From positions 1 through 64,000 of the forward strand of contig NZ_QUMK01000021.1 in assembly GCF_010907035.1 (NCBI RefSeq): 64,000 nucleotides of DNA, read 5' to 3'. The notes under the pieces are model-generated. The model had not been told where the DNA came from and did no database searches. It saw only the letters and a list, made by a program, of their open reading frames with translations. The DNA comes from Rhodopseudomonas sp. BR0M22 (GTDB taxonomy: Bacteria; Pseudomonadota; Alphaproteobacteria; Rhizobiales; Xanthobacteraceae). The translations under genes and the position numbers were made by a program. Below are positions 10,222 through 18,816 of this stretch, piece by piece (within the stretch, counting starts at the first letter, position 1; every line of letters starts with the position of its first letter).

Positions 10222-10392
10222 AGGATTTGCTCGGAGAATCGGGTGGAAGTTGAACTTGTGTCAGTGAAACCGGATCGGACGCCAAAACACAAGGGCGCGG
10301 GCCGCGCAGTTCGGCAATTCGGGCCGGATTCGCCGCGCTGCGGCGCGGGCCGGACGCGGTCCTAGCACGGCGGCCCGGTGCTCGGCACCCGA

Positions 10393-12000
10393 CTATCGAA
10401 TCACGATCGGGGCTTCGAGGTTCACCTTCTCGAAATCCGAGATCAGCACGCCCAGCGTCAGCGTCCACGTCCCCGGAACGGGCGCCGTCAACCGCGCCTG
10501 CCATTGTCCGTCCGCAGCTTTCTGCGCCTCGGCGCTGAGCGGCTCGATCCCGGCGTCGGGATTGGCCAGCGTCACGGTCAGCGCCTGCGCGGCAAGCGGC
10601 GCCTCCTCGGCCGTCTGCAGCAGCACTTCGATCTCGACAGGCCCGGCTCGGGCGGGCGCCAGCGTCACCGTGGCCATCGCCCGCTCGGTATGAAGATGCA
10701 CCATCTCCGAGGCTGCTGCCGACTGAGATGCGGCGCTGCGCGGCGGCGGGGTGAACCGCCACAGCCCGACCACGCCCAGGATGGCAATCACCAGCACCAG
10801 CTCGGCCACGATGCTGGCCCGCATTCTCCGCACCGCCGGAGCTTCGCCGGCCAGCAGCAGCGGCGTCAGCCGCACCCGGTTCCACAGCGCCAGAGCGAGC
10901 AGCACGCAAACCAGCGCCAGCTTGGCGATCAGCACACGGCCATAATCGCTCTGCCACAACGCATCGATCCGCCCGAGTTCGATCACCGCGAGCGCGACGC
11001 CGCTGATCAGCAACATTACGATCGCCAGCGGGATCGTGCGCGAGAACCGCCGCAGCGTCGCCGGCGCCGTGTCGCGCTTGCCGATCGCGAGCGCGAGCGG
11101 CAGCAGCGCGCCGATCCACAGCGCCAGGCTGACGCCATGCACCCACACCGCAGCGGATGCGAGCGCGCGCGGTTCAGCCGTGGCGGCATGGCCGCTGACC
11201 GCGAACGCCGTCCCCAATCCAGCTACCGCGCCGAGCGACAGCAGCCGCGCATTCCAGCCGCGCCAGCGCAGCGACAGCAGCGCCACCATCAATGCAATGC
11301 CGGACAGAGCCGCGGTGTCTCCGAACGAGCCGGCCCCGCCGGCCCGCCATACCGCCGCCTCGCCGATGCGGGAAAGCGGCAGGTCGAGCACGTCCAGCCC
11401 CTGCAGACCGACCGAGAGAGTGAGCGCAGCAAGACCGAGCAGCGCGGCGGCGGCGCAGCCAGCTCGCGCACCGCGCGACGGGTCTGCGGCGATCCAGCCG
11501 AGAAATGCCGCGCCGCCGACCGCCATCAGCAGCGTCAGCTCGAACGCAATCCGGGTCAGCCAGATCGCGGTGCGACGCATCGGATCGTCGGGCACCTCGA
11601 TGGCCGGCAGCCTTTGGCCGGGCGTGCCGATCCAGAACGTCAGTGCCCCGCCGATGGGATGGCCGTCAGCGGACGACACCCGCCAGCTCAGCAGGTGGGC
11701 GCCCTCGCCCAGCGGCGCCGGCGGCTTGAAGCGCAGCGTCGTGCCGTCCTGGTCGATCGCGCTGACCGGATGGCTTTGGCCGCGCGGATCGATCAGTTGC
11801 AGCCGCAGCGCGGTGACCGGCTCGTTGAAGGTCAGCGTGAAGCTCTGCGGCGCCGCCGCCAGCACCGAATTTGTGGCGGGATCGCTGGCGACCAGGCTTG
11901 CATGCGCCGCCGCGAGCGCCGGCCACAGCATCACGGCGATCACCGTGATCCAGGCCAGCCAGCGCCCGCGGCGGCGCGTCTGTCGGCGAGTTCCCGTCAC
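10393..12000 (-). CDS. CopC-CopD fusion copper resistance/uptake protein
   Basis: 535-residue fusion. A signal peptide ending LAAAHASLV leads into a CopC domain (N-terminal His after cleavage, then SSADGHPIGGALTFW), followed by a CopD-type multi-helix membrane domain and a C-terminal soluble segment. Translation starts at GTG 12000, overlapping the upstream TGA as GTGA, so the two genes are translationally coupled. Known CopC binds copper in the periplasm and CopD is linked to copper import. It is the last gene of a four-gene copper cassette. Confidence 0.88.
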   Translation of the reverse strand: MTGTRRQTRRRGRWLAWITVIAVMLWPALAAAHASLVASDPATNSVLAAAPQSFTLTFNEPVTALRLQLIDPRGQSHPVSAIDQDGTTLRFKPPAPLGEGAHLLSWRVSSADGHPIGGALTFWIGTPGQRLPAIEVPDDPMRRTAIWLTRIAFELTLLMAVGGAAFLGWIAADPSRGARAGCAAAALLGLAALTLSVGLQGLDVLDLPLSRIGEAAVWRAGGAGSFGDTAALSGIALMVALLSLRWRGWNARLLSLGAVAGLGTAFAVSGHAATAEPRALASAAVWVHGVSLALWIGALLPLALAIGKRDTAPATLRRFSRTIPLAIVMLLISGVALAVIELGRIDALWQSDYGRVLIAKLALVCVLLALALWNRVRLTPLLLAGEAPAVRRMRASIVAELVLVIAILGVVGLWRFTPPPRSAASQSAAASEMVHLHTERAMATVTLAPARAGPVEIEVLLQTAEEAPLAAQALTVTLANPDAGIEPLSAEAQKAADGQWQARLTAPVPGTWTLTLGVLISDFEKVNLEAPIVIR

Positions 12001-12524
12001 GGCGCTTTCGATTCGAGCCGCAGCGCCGGTGCCGGCTCGTGCAGCGCGTCGGACTTCTGTCCCGCGGCCGGAATCTCGATCCAGCGCGACACGCCCTTTT
12101 CGCATTCCTGCACCACCGGGAAGTACAGCGTCTTGCCGGCGGCGGCGGGCAGCTTCATCACCAGACCGAAGGTGTCGTAGAGATTGTCCGGGAGCGGCCC
12201 GCCGCGCCATGTCACCTCGTCGACGGTTTCGGTGATGGTCTTGCCGTGCAGCTTCGGCTGTTCGCCCTCGATCTTGCGCGTCTTGATGTCGACCGACCAG
12301 CCCGGCTTCATCTGCGGCTTCACCGACAGCACGCCGTCCGGAATCTTGACCCGCACCGCAAGCGTGGCGCTGCCGTCGCAGCCGTGCGGCACGCTGAACG
12401 CCGCCTGGAAGTAATTGCCGGCAACAGCTCTGTTCGGCTGCAGCGTGACGTGGGCCAGCGCCGGGGCTACCCCAAACGCGGCGGCCACAAAGGCCGCCGC
12501 TCCCAAGACGGATCGGGATCGCAT
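11997..12524 (-). CDS. YcnI-like (DUF1775) copper-associated exported protein
   Basis: 175 residues with a signal peptide ending ALAHVTL, which leaves an N-terminal His after cleavage, as known for YcnI where that residue takes part in copper binding. The core includes GNYFQAAFSVPHGCDGSAT and VTWRGGPLPDN, typical of DUF1775. ATG 12524 overlaps the stop of the PCuAC gene (ATGA) and the end overlaps the CopC-CopD start (GTGA). Likely a periplasmic copper metallochaperone. Confidence 0.9.
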   Translation of the reverse strand: MRSRSVLGAAAFVAAAFGVAPALAHVTLQPNRAVAGNYFQAAFSVPHGCDGSATLAVRVKIPDGVLSVKPQMKPGWSVDIKTRKIEGEQPKLHGKTITETVDEVTWRGGPLPDNLYDTFGLVMKLPAAAGKTLYFPVVQECEKGVSRWIEIPAAGQKSDALHEPAPALRLESKAP

Positions 12525-13063
12525 CACTTCTTCATCCCGTGACCGCTGTGATCCATCGTGCCGTGATCCATCTTCATCATGCTGCCGCCGGCATCGCCCG
12601 GCGCCTTGGCGCCGACGCCTTCGACGTCGAGCGTGACCTGCACCTTGCCGGCCTTTTCGAACTGCAGCGTCATCGGCACCTTGTCGCCCTGCTTCAGCGG
12701 GCCCTTCAGGTCCATCAGCATGATGTGGTAGCTGCCCGGCATCAGCGTCACGGTCTTGCCGGGCTCGATCGCCAGGCCCTTGTCGAGCGGACGCATCTTC
12801 ATCACGCCGTTGTCCATCGACATCTCGTGGATCTCGACCTTGCCGGCGATGTCGGCGCTGCCGGACACCAGACGGTCGGCGCTGCTGCCCTTGTTCTGAA
12901 TCGTCAGGAAGCCGCCGGCGACTTTGGCGCCGCCCGGAGTGGCGCGGCTCCACGACTGGCTGATCACCAGATCGCCGGCCTTGACCTCGGCAGCCTGCAC
13001 GGCGGCGGTGGACAGCAGAGCGGCGACGGCGACGGATGCGAAGCTGCGAATGAACATCTTCAT
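12524..13063 (-). CDS. PCuAC family periplasmic copper chaperone
   Basis: 179-residue exported protein. The signal peptide is about residues 1-24. The PCuAC domain carries the Cu(I) ligand set H-(M)x10-M...HxM: VEIHEMSMDNGVMKMR and later GSYHIMLMDLK. A Met/His-rich tail (MMKMDHGTMDHSGHGMKK) adds further soft-metal ligands. Known relatives deliver copper to the CuA site of cytochrome oxidase. ATG 13063 gives a complete signal peptide, though its Shine-Dalgarno sequence is weak. Confidence 0.92.
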   Translation of the reverse strand: MKMFIRSFASVAVAALLSTAAVQAAEVKAGDLVISQSWSRATPGGAKVAGGFLTIQNKGSSADRLVSGSADIAGKVEIHEMSMDNGVMKMRPLDKGLAIEPGKTVTLMPGSYHIMLMDLKGPLKQGDKVPMTLQFEKAGKVQVTLDVEGVGAKAPGDAGGSMMKMDHGTMDHSGHGMKK

Positions 13064-13182
13064 GGGAGGATCTTTCTTTCGTTGAGGACTGAAAAGGGAA
13101 CGCGCCGATGGCGTTCCCCGTGCTGCGGGGACAAGCGCCGGCGGGCGAGTGCCGATGATGAGACAGGCGGCCGAGGCCGCGA

Positions 13183-13596
13183 TCAGGCGAAGGCAGCAAT
13201 CCGGGCCGGCGGCGCGCGCGCCTGAGCATGGGCGAACGATCGAGTGTCGATTGGCGCGGCACCAGCAAGGCGCCACACCACCTTCTGTGCAAATCGCGCC
13301 GCCACGAAGTCCTGCGGCGGCAGCGCCGGCACCGGTGCTCCGCCGAGCGAGAGCGCACAGATCACGCAGCAACCGCCGCCATGGCTCAGCGGACCACTGT
13401 CCGAAGTCGGCCCAGGCTCCGCCATGGCCGCACAGAGCGGCGCCACCGCGACCGGATCGGCAATGGCGCTGGCAATGAAGCGCACTGCACTGATCGGCGC
13501 CAGAATCTGCACCAGCACCACTGCGGCAACCAACGGAATCATCCGCCCGAAACGTCGGCTCAGCGAGGCTCGTGCTTTGGGTGTATGAATTATCAT
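13183..13596 (-). CDS. DUF2946-like small membrane protein of the copper cassette
   Basis: 137-residue protein with an N-terminal basic segment, a hydrophobic helix (about residues 18-45) and a GGCCVICALSLGG motif whose clustered cysteines resemble those of DUF2946 proteins next to copper genes. Start ATG 13596 gives KARASLSRRFGR before the helix. It leads the cassette, 119 bases ahead of the PCuAC gene. A role in copper sensing or handling is inferred from neighbours only. Confidence 0.72.
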   Translation of the reverse strand: MIIHTPKARASLSRRFGRMIPLVAAVVLVQILAPISAVRFIASAIADPVAVAPLCAAMAEPGPTSDSGPLSHGGGCCVICALSLGGAPVPALPPQDFVAARFAQKVVWRLAGAAPIDTRSFAHAQARAPPARIAAFA

Positions 13597-13727
13597 GCAG
13601 GTTGATTGCGGTCTGCGAGGGAGTGCAGCATCGCACAGGTCGACAACCGCGCCAAACGAAACTGCCAAGCGCGCGCAACAGGCCTCTTATCGTTCATTTC
13701 GCGCTTTGCCTTAAATTTGAACATTCG

Positions 13728-13758
13728 TTGCCGAGAATGATGACAAGCCGCTTAGAAT
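13728..13758 (+). promoter_or_regulatory. Candidate sigma-70 promoter for the 13.8 kb small transcript
   Basis: TTGCCG (13728-13733) and TAGAAT (13753-13758) are spaced by 19 bases on the plus strand, in a locally AT-richer stretch. Initiation near 13766 would give a transcript of about 175 nt ending at the terminator at 13910-13939. Confidence 0.4.
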
Positions 13759-13804
13759 AGGCTACCAATAACAGCACAGGCTGAGCTTTGCGGCGAAAGT
13801 CTGA

Positions 13805-13909
13805 GTGGTCCAAGTCTCGGGAGGAACCCTGACGTTCACCAACGAACGTCGCCCCGGCCAAAGATACGAACAACTATTCGGGGTAATTACAGGGTCGACA
13901 AGTTTTTGA
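13805..13909 (+). CDS. Possible 34-residue peptide ending at a terminator
   Basis: GTG 13805 follows an in-frame TGA directly. The frame reads TLTFTNERRPGQRYEQLFG further on and ends at TGA 13907-13909, one base before the terminator hairpin. A GGGAGG at about 13819-13824 lies inside the frame and could serve a later non-ATG start. Its composition looks protein-like and the stop position is suggestive. No homologue is recognised; it may be the tail of a decayed gene or chance within a small RNA. Confidence 0.28.
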   Translation: MVQVSGGTLTFTNERRPGQRYEQLFGVITGSTSF

Positions 13910-13939
13910 GCAGGGCGCCGCGCCCTGCTTTTTCTTTTT
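13910..13939 (+). terminator. Rho-independent terminator
   Basis: GCAGGGCG (13910-13917), loop CCG, CGCCCTGC (13921-13928), then TTTTTCTTTTT. Perfect 8-bp GC-rich stem with T-run on the plus strand. Confidence 0.88.
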
Positions 13940-14149
13940 CGGCGCCATTTCGGCACTATTTTTCATTGTACGAATCGCCAAGCGCGCGGGGCGCACGGGG
14001 CAGCTTGCATCCGATGGCGTTGGCAGACTTGAGTCGTTTGAATACGAACTGATCGGATCGGTCGAACGTATCGAAACCGACCTCTCGCGAATCGCGCGCG
14101 CATCCGATGGGCTCGGCGATGATGCGCCGCGTTGCGTGCTGCTCAGCCG

Positions 14150-14431
14150 CTACAGCGGCACATGCATCAGCCTGGCGAGACGATCGATGCTGAGCCAGCC
14201 GGCGTGATACGCGTACAGCGCGACGGCGAAGATCACGGCCGAAATCACCGTGGTCAACAGCGCCTTGCGCGCCAGAAGCGTCGCCACCGGGGCGCCCGGA
14301 TCGGTGCCGGGTGTCGCCCCCTCACCTCCGCTCTCGGCGTGATTGCGCACGCCGAACGGCAGCGTCACGAACAGCACGGTCCACCACAGCACGAAGTAGA
14401 TCGCGAGCAGTCCGGTGATCGTGGCGACCAT
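14150..14431 (-). CDS. DUF1467 family membrane protein
   Basis: 93 residues with two predicted transmembrane helices (about 3-25 and 62-82) and the typical LWWTVLFVTLPFGVRN segment after the first. The gap to mce is 3 bases, so the two are coupled. In Rhizobiales this gene regularly follows mce and precedes proS; function unknown. Confidence 0.88.
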   Translation of the reverse strand: MVATITGLLAIYFVLWWTVLFVTLPFGVRNHAESGGEGATPGTDPGAPVATLLARKALLTTVISAVIFAVALYAYHAGWLSIDRLARLMHVPL

Positions 14432-14434
14432 GGC

Positions 14435-14839
14435 TCAGGCTTGTTCGATCTCGACCAGTGCGCCGGAGAAATCCTTCGGGTGGAAGAACAGCACCGGCTT
14501 GCCGTGCGCACCGATCTTCGGATTGCCGTCGCCGAGCACCCGGGCGCCTTCCTTGGTCAGGCGGTCGCGCGCTTCGATGATGTCCGGCACTTCGTAGCAG
14601 ACGTGGTGGATGCCGCCGTCGGCATTGCGCTCGAGAAACTTGGCGATCGGCGAGGATTCGCCGAGCGGCTGGATGAACTCGATCTTGGTGTTCGGCAGAG
14701 TCACGAACACGGTGATGACGCCGTGCTCCGGCAGCGGCACCGCCTCCGAGATCGCAGCGTCGAAACCGCCGCCATAGACCTTGGCGGCCTGCACCGCATC
14801 CTTCACCGCGATCGCTACGTGATTGAGCCGCCCGAGCAT
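14435..14839 (-). CDS. mce: Methylmalonyl-CoA epimerase
   Basis: 134-residue vicinal-oxygen-chelate enzyme converting (S)- to (R)-methylmalonyl-CoA in propionyl-CoA breakdown. It begins MLGRLNHVAIAV with a metal-binding His; HHVCYEVPD and a C-terminal Glu in LVEIEQA supply the other ligands. GAGGGTG lies ahead of ATG 14839. Full length for the family. Confidence 0.94.
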   Translation of the reverse strand: MLGRLNHVAIAVKDAVQAAKVYGGGFDAAISEAVPLPEHGVITVFVTLPNTKIEFIQPLGESSPIAKFLERNADGGIHHVCYEVPDIIEARDRLTKEGARVLGDGNPKIGAHGKPVLFFHPKDFSGALVEIEQA

Positions 14840-14880
14840 GTCACCCTCTTTTGCTTGTTGGTTTCTTGGTGGTGTTTATC

Positions 14881-16551
14881 TCAAACCGTCAGGACGTGCA
14901 CCGTGCACAAAGGTTTCTTGCCCCACTCCGCCTGAACGATCGAGCGGACAGTGCGTCGCACCGATTCGGCGACCGCGTCCGGATCGCGCCGCCGCGCCCG
15001 CGGCAGGCCCTCGACGGTGGAGACGATCGCATCGAACACGATGTCTTCCAGCGGCTCGCCGGCAGTGTTCTTTTCCGGCATCCCGACCAGTTCGACTTCC
15101 GGATCGTCCGCAAGCTCACCGGCTTCGCTCAGCGCCAGCGCCACGAAGGCACAGCCGGCGAACGCCATCTTGCGGCGCTCGACCACGGCACGCGATGAGT
15201 CCTGCTCCAGAATGGTGCCGTCCTTGAAGAGCCGGCCCGACGGCAACTGATCGATCACCGCCGGATTGCCCGGTCCGAGCCGCACCAAATCTCCATTGCG
15301 GACGGTCATCACCTTCGGCACACCCATCTGCCGCGCCAGCTTGGCGTGTTCGTTCAGATGCAGCGCTTCGCCGTGCACTGGGATCAGCAACTGCGGCCGC
15401 ACCCACGAGATCATCTCGCGCAGCTCGTCGCGCCGTGGATGGCCGGAGACGTGGACGAGATGATCGCGATCGGTGATCACCTCGATGCCTTGATTGACCA
15501 GCCCGTTGATAATGCCGCCGACCGCCTTCTCGTTGCCCGGAATGGTCCGCGACGAGAAGATCACGCAGTCGCCCTTGTTCAGCGTGATTTCGGGGTGATC
15601 GTCGCGCGCGATCCGCGCCAAAGCGGCGCGCGGCTCACCCTGGCTGCCGGTGCACAGCGCCAGCACCTTGTCGGGCGGAAAGTGCCCGTAATATTCAGGT
15701 CCGCGAAAGCTCTGTACGCCGTCGAGATGGCCGGTTTCACGCGCCACCTGCGCGACGCGGTCCATCGCGCGGCCGACGAGCACCACTTCGCGCCCTGCAG
15801 CCTTTGCCGCATCGGCGACGGCGCGGATGCGGCCGACATTGGACGCGAAGGTCGTCACAGCGACACGGCCCTTCGCCGACTTGATCAGGCCGGCGAGCGA
15901 GGCCGCGACTTCAGTCTCGGACGGCGAGCGGCCGTCGCGTACCGCGTTGGTGGAATCGCCGATCAGCGCCAGCACGCCCTCGTCGCCGAGCTGGCGCAGC
16001 CGCGCTTCGTCGGTGGGCGGACCGACCACGGGAGTCGGATCGATCTTCCAGTCGCCGGTGTGCAGCACGGTGCCGACCGAGGTGCGGATCGCCAGCGCGT
16101 GGCTCTCCGGAATCGAATGCGCGACCGGGATGAACTCGACGCTGAACGGCCCCAGATCGATCGTGCCGCCCGATGGGACTTCGGTAATCGGAATCTTCAG
16201 GGTGGTGCGTTCGGCCGCGAGTTTGGCGGCGAACAGCGAGGCGCTGAACTTGGTGGCGTAGATCGGGCATCCGAGCTTCGGCCACAGATCGATGATCGCG
16301 CCGAAATGGTCCTCGTGGGCGTGAGTCAGCACCAGTCCGACGAGGTTCTTCTTCTCTTTTTCGAGAAATCGAACGTCCGGCATGATCAGATCGATGCCGG
16401 GCAGATGCTCCTCGTCGCCGAACGACACGCCGAGATCGACAGCCAGCCAGCTGCGCTGAGCGCGGTTACCGAGGCCGTAGATCGACAGATTCATGCCGAT
16501 CTCGCCGACGCCGCCGAGCGGCGCAAAAGTCAATTCGTCCGGACGCGCCAT
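14881..16551 (-). CDS. rnj: Ribonuclease J
   Basis: 556-residue metallo-beta-lactamase/beta-CASP ribonuclease acting in RNA maturation and turnover. Zinc motif THAHEDHFGA, HSIPESHA and HVSGHPRRDEL are present, with the beta-CASP domain between and a C-terminal domain after about residue 450. ATG 16551 (preceded by GGGGAG at ideal spacing) overlaps the birA stop by one base; a GTG one codon upstream is the alternative. Confidence 0.95.
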   Translation of the reverse strand: MARPDELTFAPLGGVGEIGMNLSIYGLGNRAQRSWLAVDLGVSFGDEEHLPGIDLIMPDVRFLEKEKKNLVGLVLTHAHEDHFGAIIDLWPKLGCPIYATKFSASLFAAKLAAERTTLKIPITEVPSGGTIDLGPFSVEFIPVAHSIPESHALAIRTSVGTVLHTGDWKIDPTPVVGPPTDEARLRQLGDEGVLALIGDSTNAVRDGRSPSETEVAASLAGLIKSAKGRVAVTTFASNVGRIRAVADAAKAAGREVVLVGRAMDRVAQVARETGHLDGVQSFRGPEYYGHFPPDKVLALCTGSQGEPRAALARIARDDHPEITLNKGDCVIFSSRTIPGNEKAVGGIINGLVNQGIEVITDRDHLVHVSGHPRRDELREMISWVRPQLLIPVHGEALHLNEHAKLARQMGVPKVMTVRNGDLVRLGPGNPAVIDQLPSGRLFKDGTILEQDSSRAVVERRKMAFAGCAFVALALSEAGELADDPEVELVGMPEKNTAGEPLEDIVFDAIVSTVEGLPRARRRDPDAVAESVRRTVRSIVQAEWGKKPLCTVHVLTV

Positions 16552-17357
16552 CACGCCGCTCCCCTTGATGCGACGCCTTTGAAATACACGTCACCGGCCG
16601 AGACCGGCACCCTTCTTCCGTCGGTGGTGTGCACGATCAGACAGCCGGCCTCGTCGATGCTGTCGAAGATGCCCTCGAGCGCGCTGTCGCCAGAGCGGAT
16701 CGACACCGGCTCGCCGAGGCCGGCGGCGCGCTCCAGCCAGCGCCGGCGGATCTCGGCAAAGCCGCGGCCATCGTCCCAGACGCCGCGCAGTTCGGTCCAG
16801 GCGTCGGACAGCGCCGCGAACAGATCCTCGGCGCCGACCGAAATACCGAGATCGTGCAGCGAAACCGCCGGATACGGTGTATCGGTCGGTGCCGCGATGA
16901 CGTTGGTGCCGATGCCGACCACCACGGCGAGGCGATCACCGACATTCTCGGCTTCGAGCAGAATGCCGGCGAGCTTCTTACCCGAGGCCAGAACGTCGTT
17001 CGGCCACTTCAGCCGGAAACAGAAATCCGTGCCCGAACGCGCCCGCGCCTCCAGGCTGACCTGTTGCAGCGCGGCTTCGAGCGCCAATCCCGCGGCGAAG
17101 CCGAGCGTCGCCGCGGTGCCGGGCGGCACCCGCATCACTTCGAGGATGCTGCTGGCGAGGTTACCGCGCGGCGCCGCCCAGGCGCGCTGGCGCCGGCCAC
17201 GGCCGGCAGTCTGCTCGGTGGTGACGAACCAGATCGGCCCCGCCTCTCCGGCGCGTGCCTGCGTCAGCGCCTCGGCGTTCGTCGAGCCTACTGAATCGAA
17301 AGCGGCGAGCCGATAGCCCGCCGCTGTCGCCTTTGATCCGAGGTGTAGCGCCGTCAT
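16551..17357 (-). CDS. birA: Biotin--[acetyl-CoA carboxylase] ligase, group I
   Basis: 268-residue ligase that attaches biotin to carboxyl carrier proteins. Core motifs are STNAEAL, QTAGRGRRQRAW (biotinyl-AMP loop) and KWPNDV. It lacks the N-terminal DNA-binding domain of E. coli BirA, so it is not itself a bio repressor. It directly follows nuoN, the usual order in Rhizobiales, and overlaps rnj. Confidence 0.95.
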   Translation of the reverse strand: MTALHLGSKATAAGYRLAAFDSVGSTNAEALTQARAGEAGPIWFVTTEQTAGRGRRQRAWAAPRGNLASSILEVMRVPPGTAATLGFAAGLALEAALQQVSLEARARSGTDFCFRLKWPNDVLASGKKLAGILLEAENVGDRLAVVVGIGTNVIAAPTDTPYPAVSLHDLGISVGAEDLFAALSDAWTELRGVWDDGRGFAEIRRRWLERAAGLGEPVSIRSGDSALEGIFDSIDEAGCLIVHTTDGRRVPVSAGDVYFKGVASRGAA

Positions 17358-18797
17358 TCAGAACAGCGACTTGGCGGCTGCCGTCGCCGCGTTCACCAGC
17401 GGCGCCGGGTAGATGAAGAACAGCAGGTTGAACAGGCCTGCAACCATCAGCACGCTGCGCAGCTCCGGCCGCACCGGATCGATACCGGGTGCCGGCTCGT
17501 CGAAATACATCGTCTTGATGATCGCCAGATAATAGTAGGCGCCCACCACGCTGCAGACCACGCCGATCACCGCCAGCACGAACAGCCCGGCCTTGATCGC
17601 CGCCATGAACACGTAGAACTTGGCGAAGAAGCCCGCCAGCGGCGGAATGCCGGCGAGCGAGAACAGCAGCATCGCGAAGAAGAACGCGAGCGGCGGGTTG
17701 GTGCGCGACAGACCGGCGAAATCGGAGATGCTCTCGACGTGCTGACCGTTGCGGCGCATCGACAGGATCACCGCGAACGCGCCCAGCGTCATCGCCACAT
17801 AGATCGAGATGTAGACGATCACGCCCTGCGCGCCTTCGACGGTGCCGGCCGACAGGCCGACCAGCGCGAAGCCGATATGGCCGATCGCCGAATACGCCAT
17901 CAGGCGCTTGATGTTCTTCTGGCCGATCGCGGCGAACGAGCCGAGCGCCATCGAGGCGATCGCCACGAAGATCACGATCTGCTGCCACTGCGGCACGATG
18001 CCCGGGAACGCGGTCAGCGTGACGCGGGTGAAGATCGCCAAACCCGCCACCTTCGGCGCCGAGGCGAAGAACGCCGTAACCGGGGTCGGTGCACCTTCAT
18101 AGACGTCCGGCGTCCACATGTGGAACGGCACCGCCGAGACCTTGAAGCAAAGACCGGCGAGCAGGAAAACGAGGCCGAACACCAATCCGATGTTGCCGTC
18201 CTTGGCCGCGGCGGCAATGCCCGAGAACTGCACCGTGCCGGTGAAGCCGTAGATCAACGAGGCGCCGTACAGCAGCATGCCGGAGGACAGCGCACCGAGC
18301 ACGAAATACTTCATGCCGGCTTCATTGGACTTGGCGTCCTTGCGGTTGCTGGCTGCCACGACATAGAGCGCAAGGCTCATCAGTTCGAGGCCGAGATACA
18401 GCATGATCAGGTCGCCGGCCGAGATCAGCAGCAGCATGCCGGCCGACGACAGCAGCACCAGGATGGCGTATTCGAACATCCGCCGCGACGGATCGGTCAG
18501 GACTTCGAGGGACAGAAGCAGCGTCACCGCCGAGCCGATCAACGCCAGCACTTTGAGGAACCGGGCAAAGTCGTCGACCACGAAGCTGCCGCCGAACGTG
18601 ACCAGCTTGCCGGCCGGCAGCGCGAACAGCTCCAGCGCGCCGGTGGCGAGCAGCAGAAGGATCGCCAGCACCGTGATGGTGCCGGTGGCCTTCGGCCCGC
18701 GATACGCGCCGAGCATCAGGAGCAGCATCGCGCCGATCACCAGCACGAGTTCCGGCAGGATCGGCAGCAGCGGGTAACCGGCTGTTTCAAAGTTCAT
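17358..18797 (-). CDS. nuoN: NADH-quinone oxidoreductase subunit N
   Basis: 479-residue antiporter-like membrane subunit of complex I, with about 14 transmembrane helices. The proton-channel Lys/Glu helices are recognisable (MLYLGLELMSLALYV and MAYSAIGHIGFALVG). It ends the nuo operon; birA starts immediately after its stop. Confidence 0.96.
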   Translation of the reverse strand: MNFETAGYPLLPILPELVLVIGAMLLLMLGAYRGPKATGTITVLAILLLLATGALELFALPAGKLVTFGGSFVVDDFARFLKVLALIGSAVTLLLSLEVLTDPSRRMFEYAILVLLSSAGMLLLISAGDLIMLYLGLELMSLALYVVAASNRKDAKSNEAGMKYFVLGALSSGMLLYGASLIYGFTGTVQFSGIAAAAKDGNIGLVFGLVFLLAGLCFKVSAVPFHMWTPDVYEGAPTPVTAFFASAPKVAGLAIFTRVTLTAFPGIVPQWQQIVIFVAIASMALGSFAAIGQKNIKRLMAYSAIGHIGFALVGLSAGTVEGAQGVIVYISIYVAMTLGAFAVILSMRRNGQHVESISDFAGLSRTNPPLAFFFAMLLFSLAGIPPLAGFFAKFYVFMAAIKAGLFVLAVIGVVCSVVGAYYYLAIIKTMYFDEPAPGIDPVRPELRSVLMVAGLFNLLFFIYPAPLVNAATAAAKSLF

Positions 18798-18816
18798 CGG
18801 GATTGGTCCTTGCCGG

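Larger units (their letters stand above)
13766..13939 (+). ncRNA. Putative small RNA or very short mRNA
   Basis: A 553-base gap between two minus-strand genes holds a self-contained plus-strand unit: promoter-like boxes, an internal hairpin GACGTTC-accaac-GAACGTC (about 13831-13850), and a strong terminator. A 34-codon frame lies inside it, with its stop abutting the terminator. It is not tRNA, SRP RNA (no GGAAGG...AGCAGCC loop), tmRNA or an obvious 6S RNA. The 5' end is inferred from the promoter. Confidence 0.45.

Noticed and set aside
13762-13956. 64-codon minus-strand frame over the putative small RNA
   Set aside because: No ribosome binding site, basic low-information sequence, and it runs against the promoter and terminator of the plus strand.
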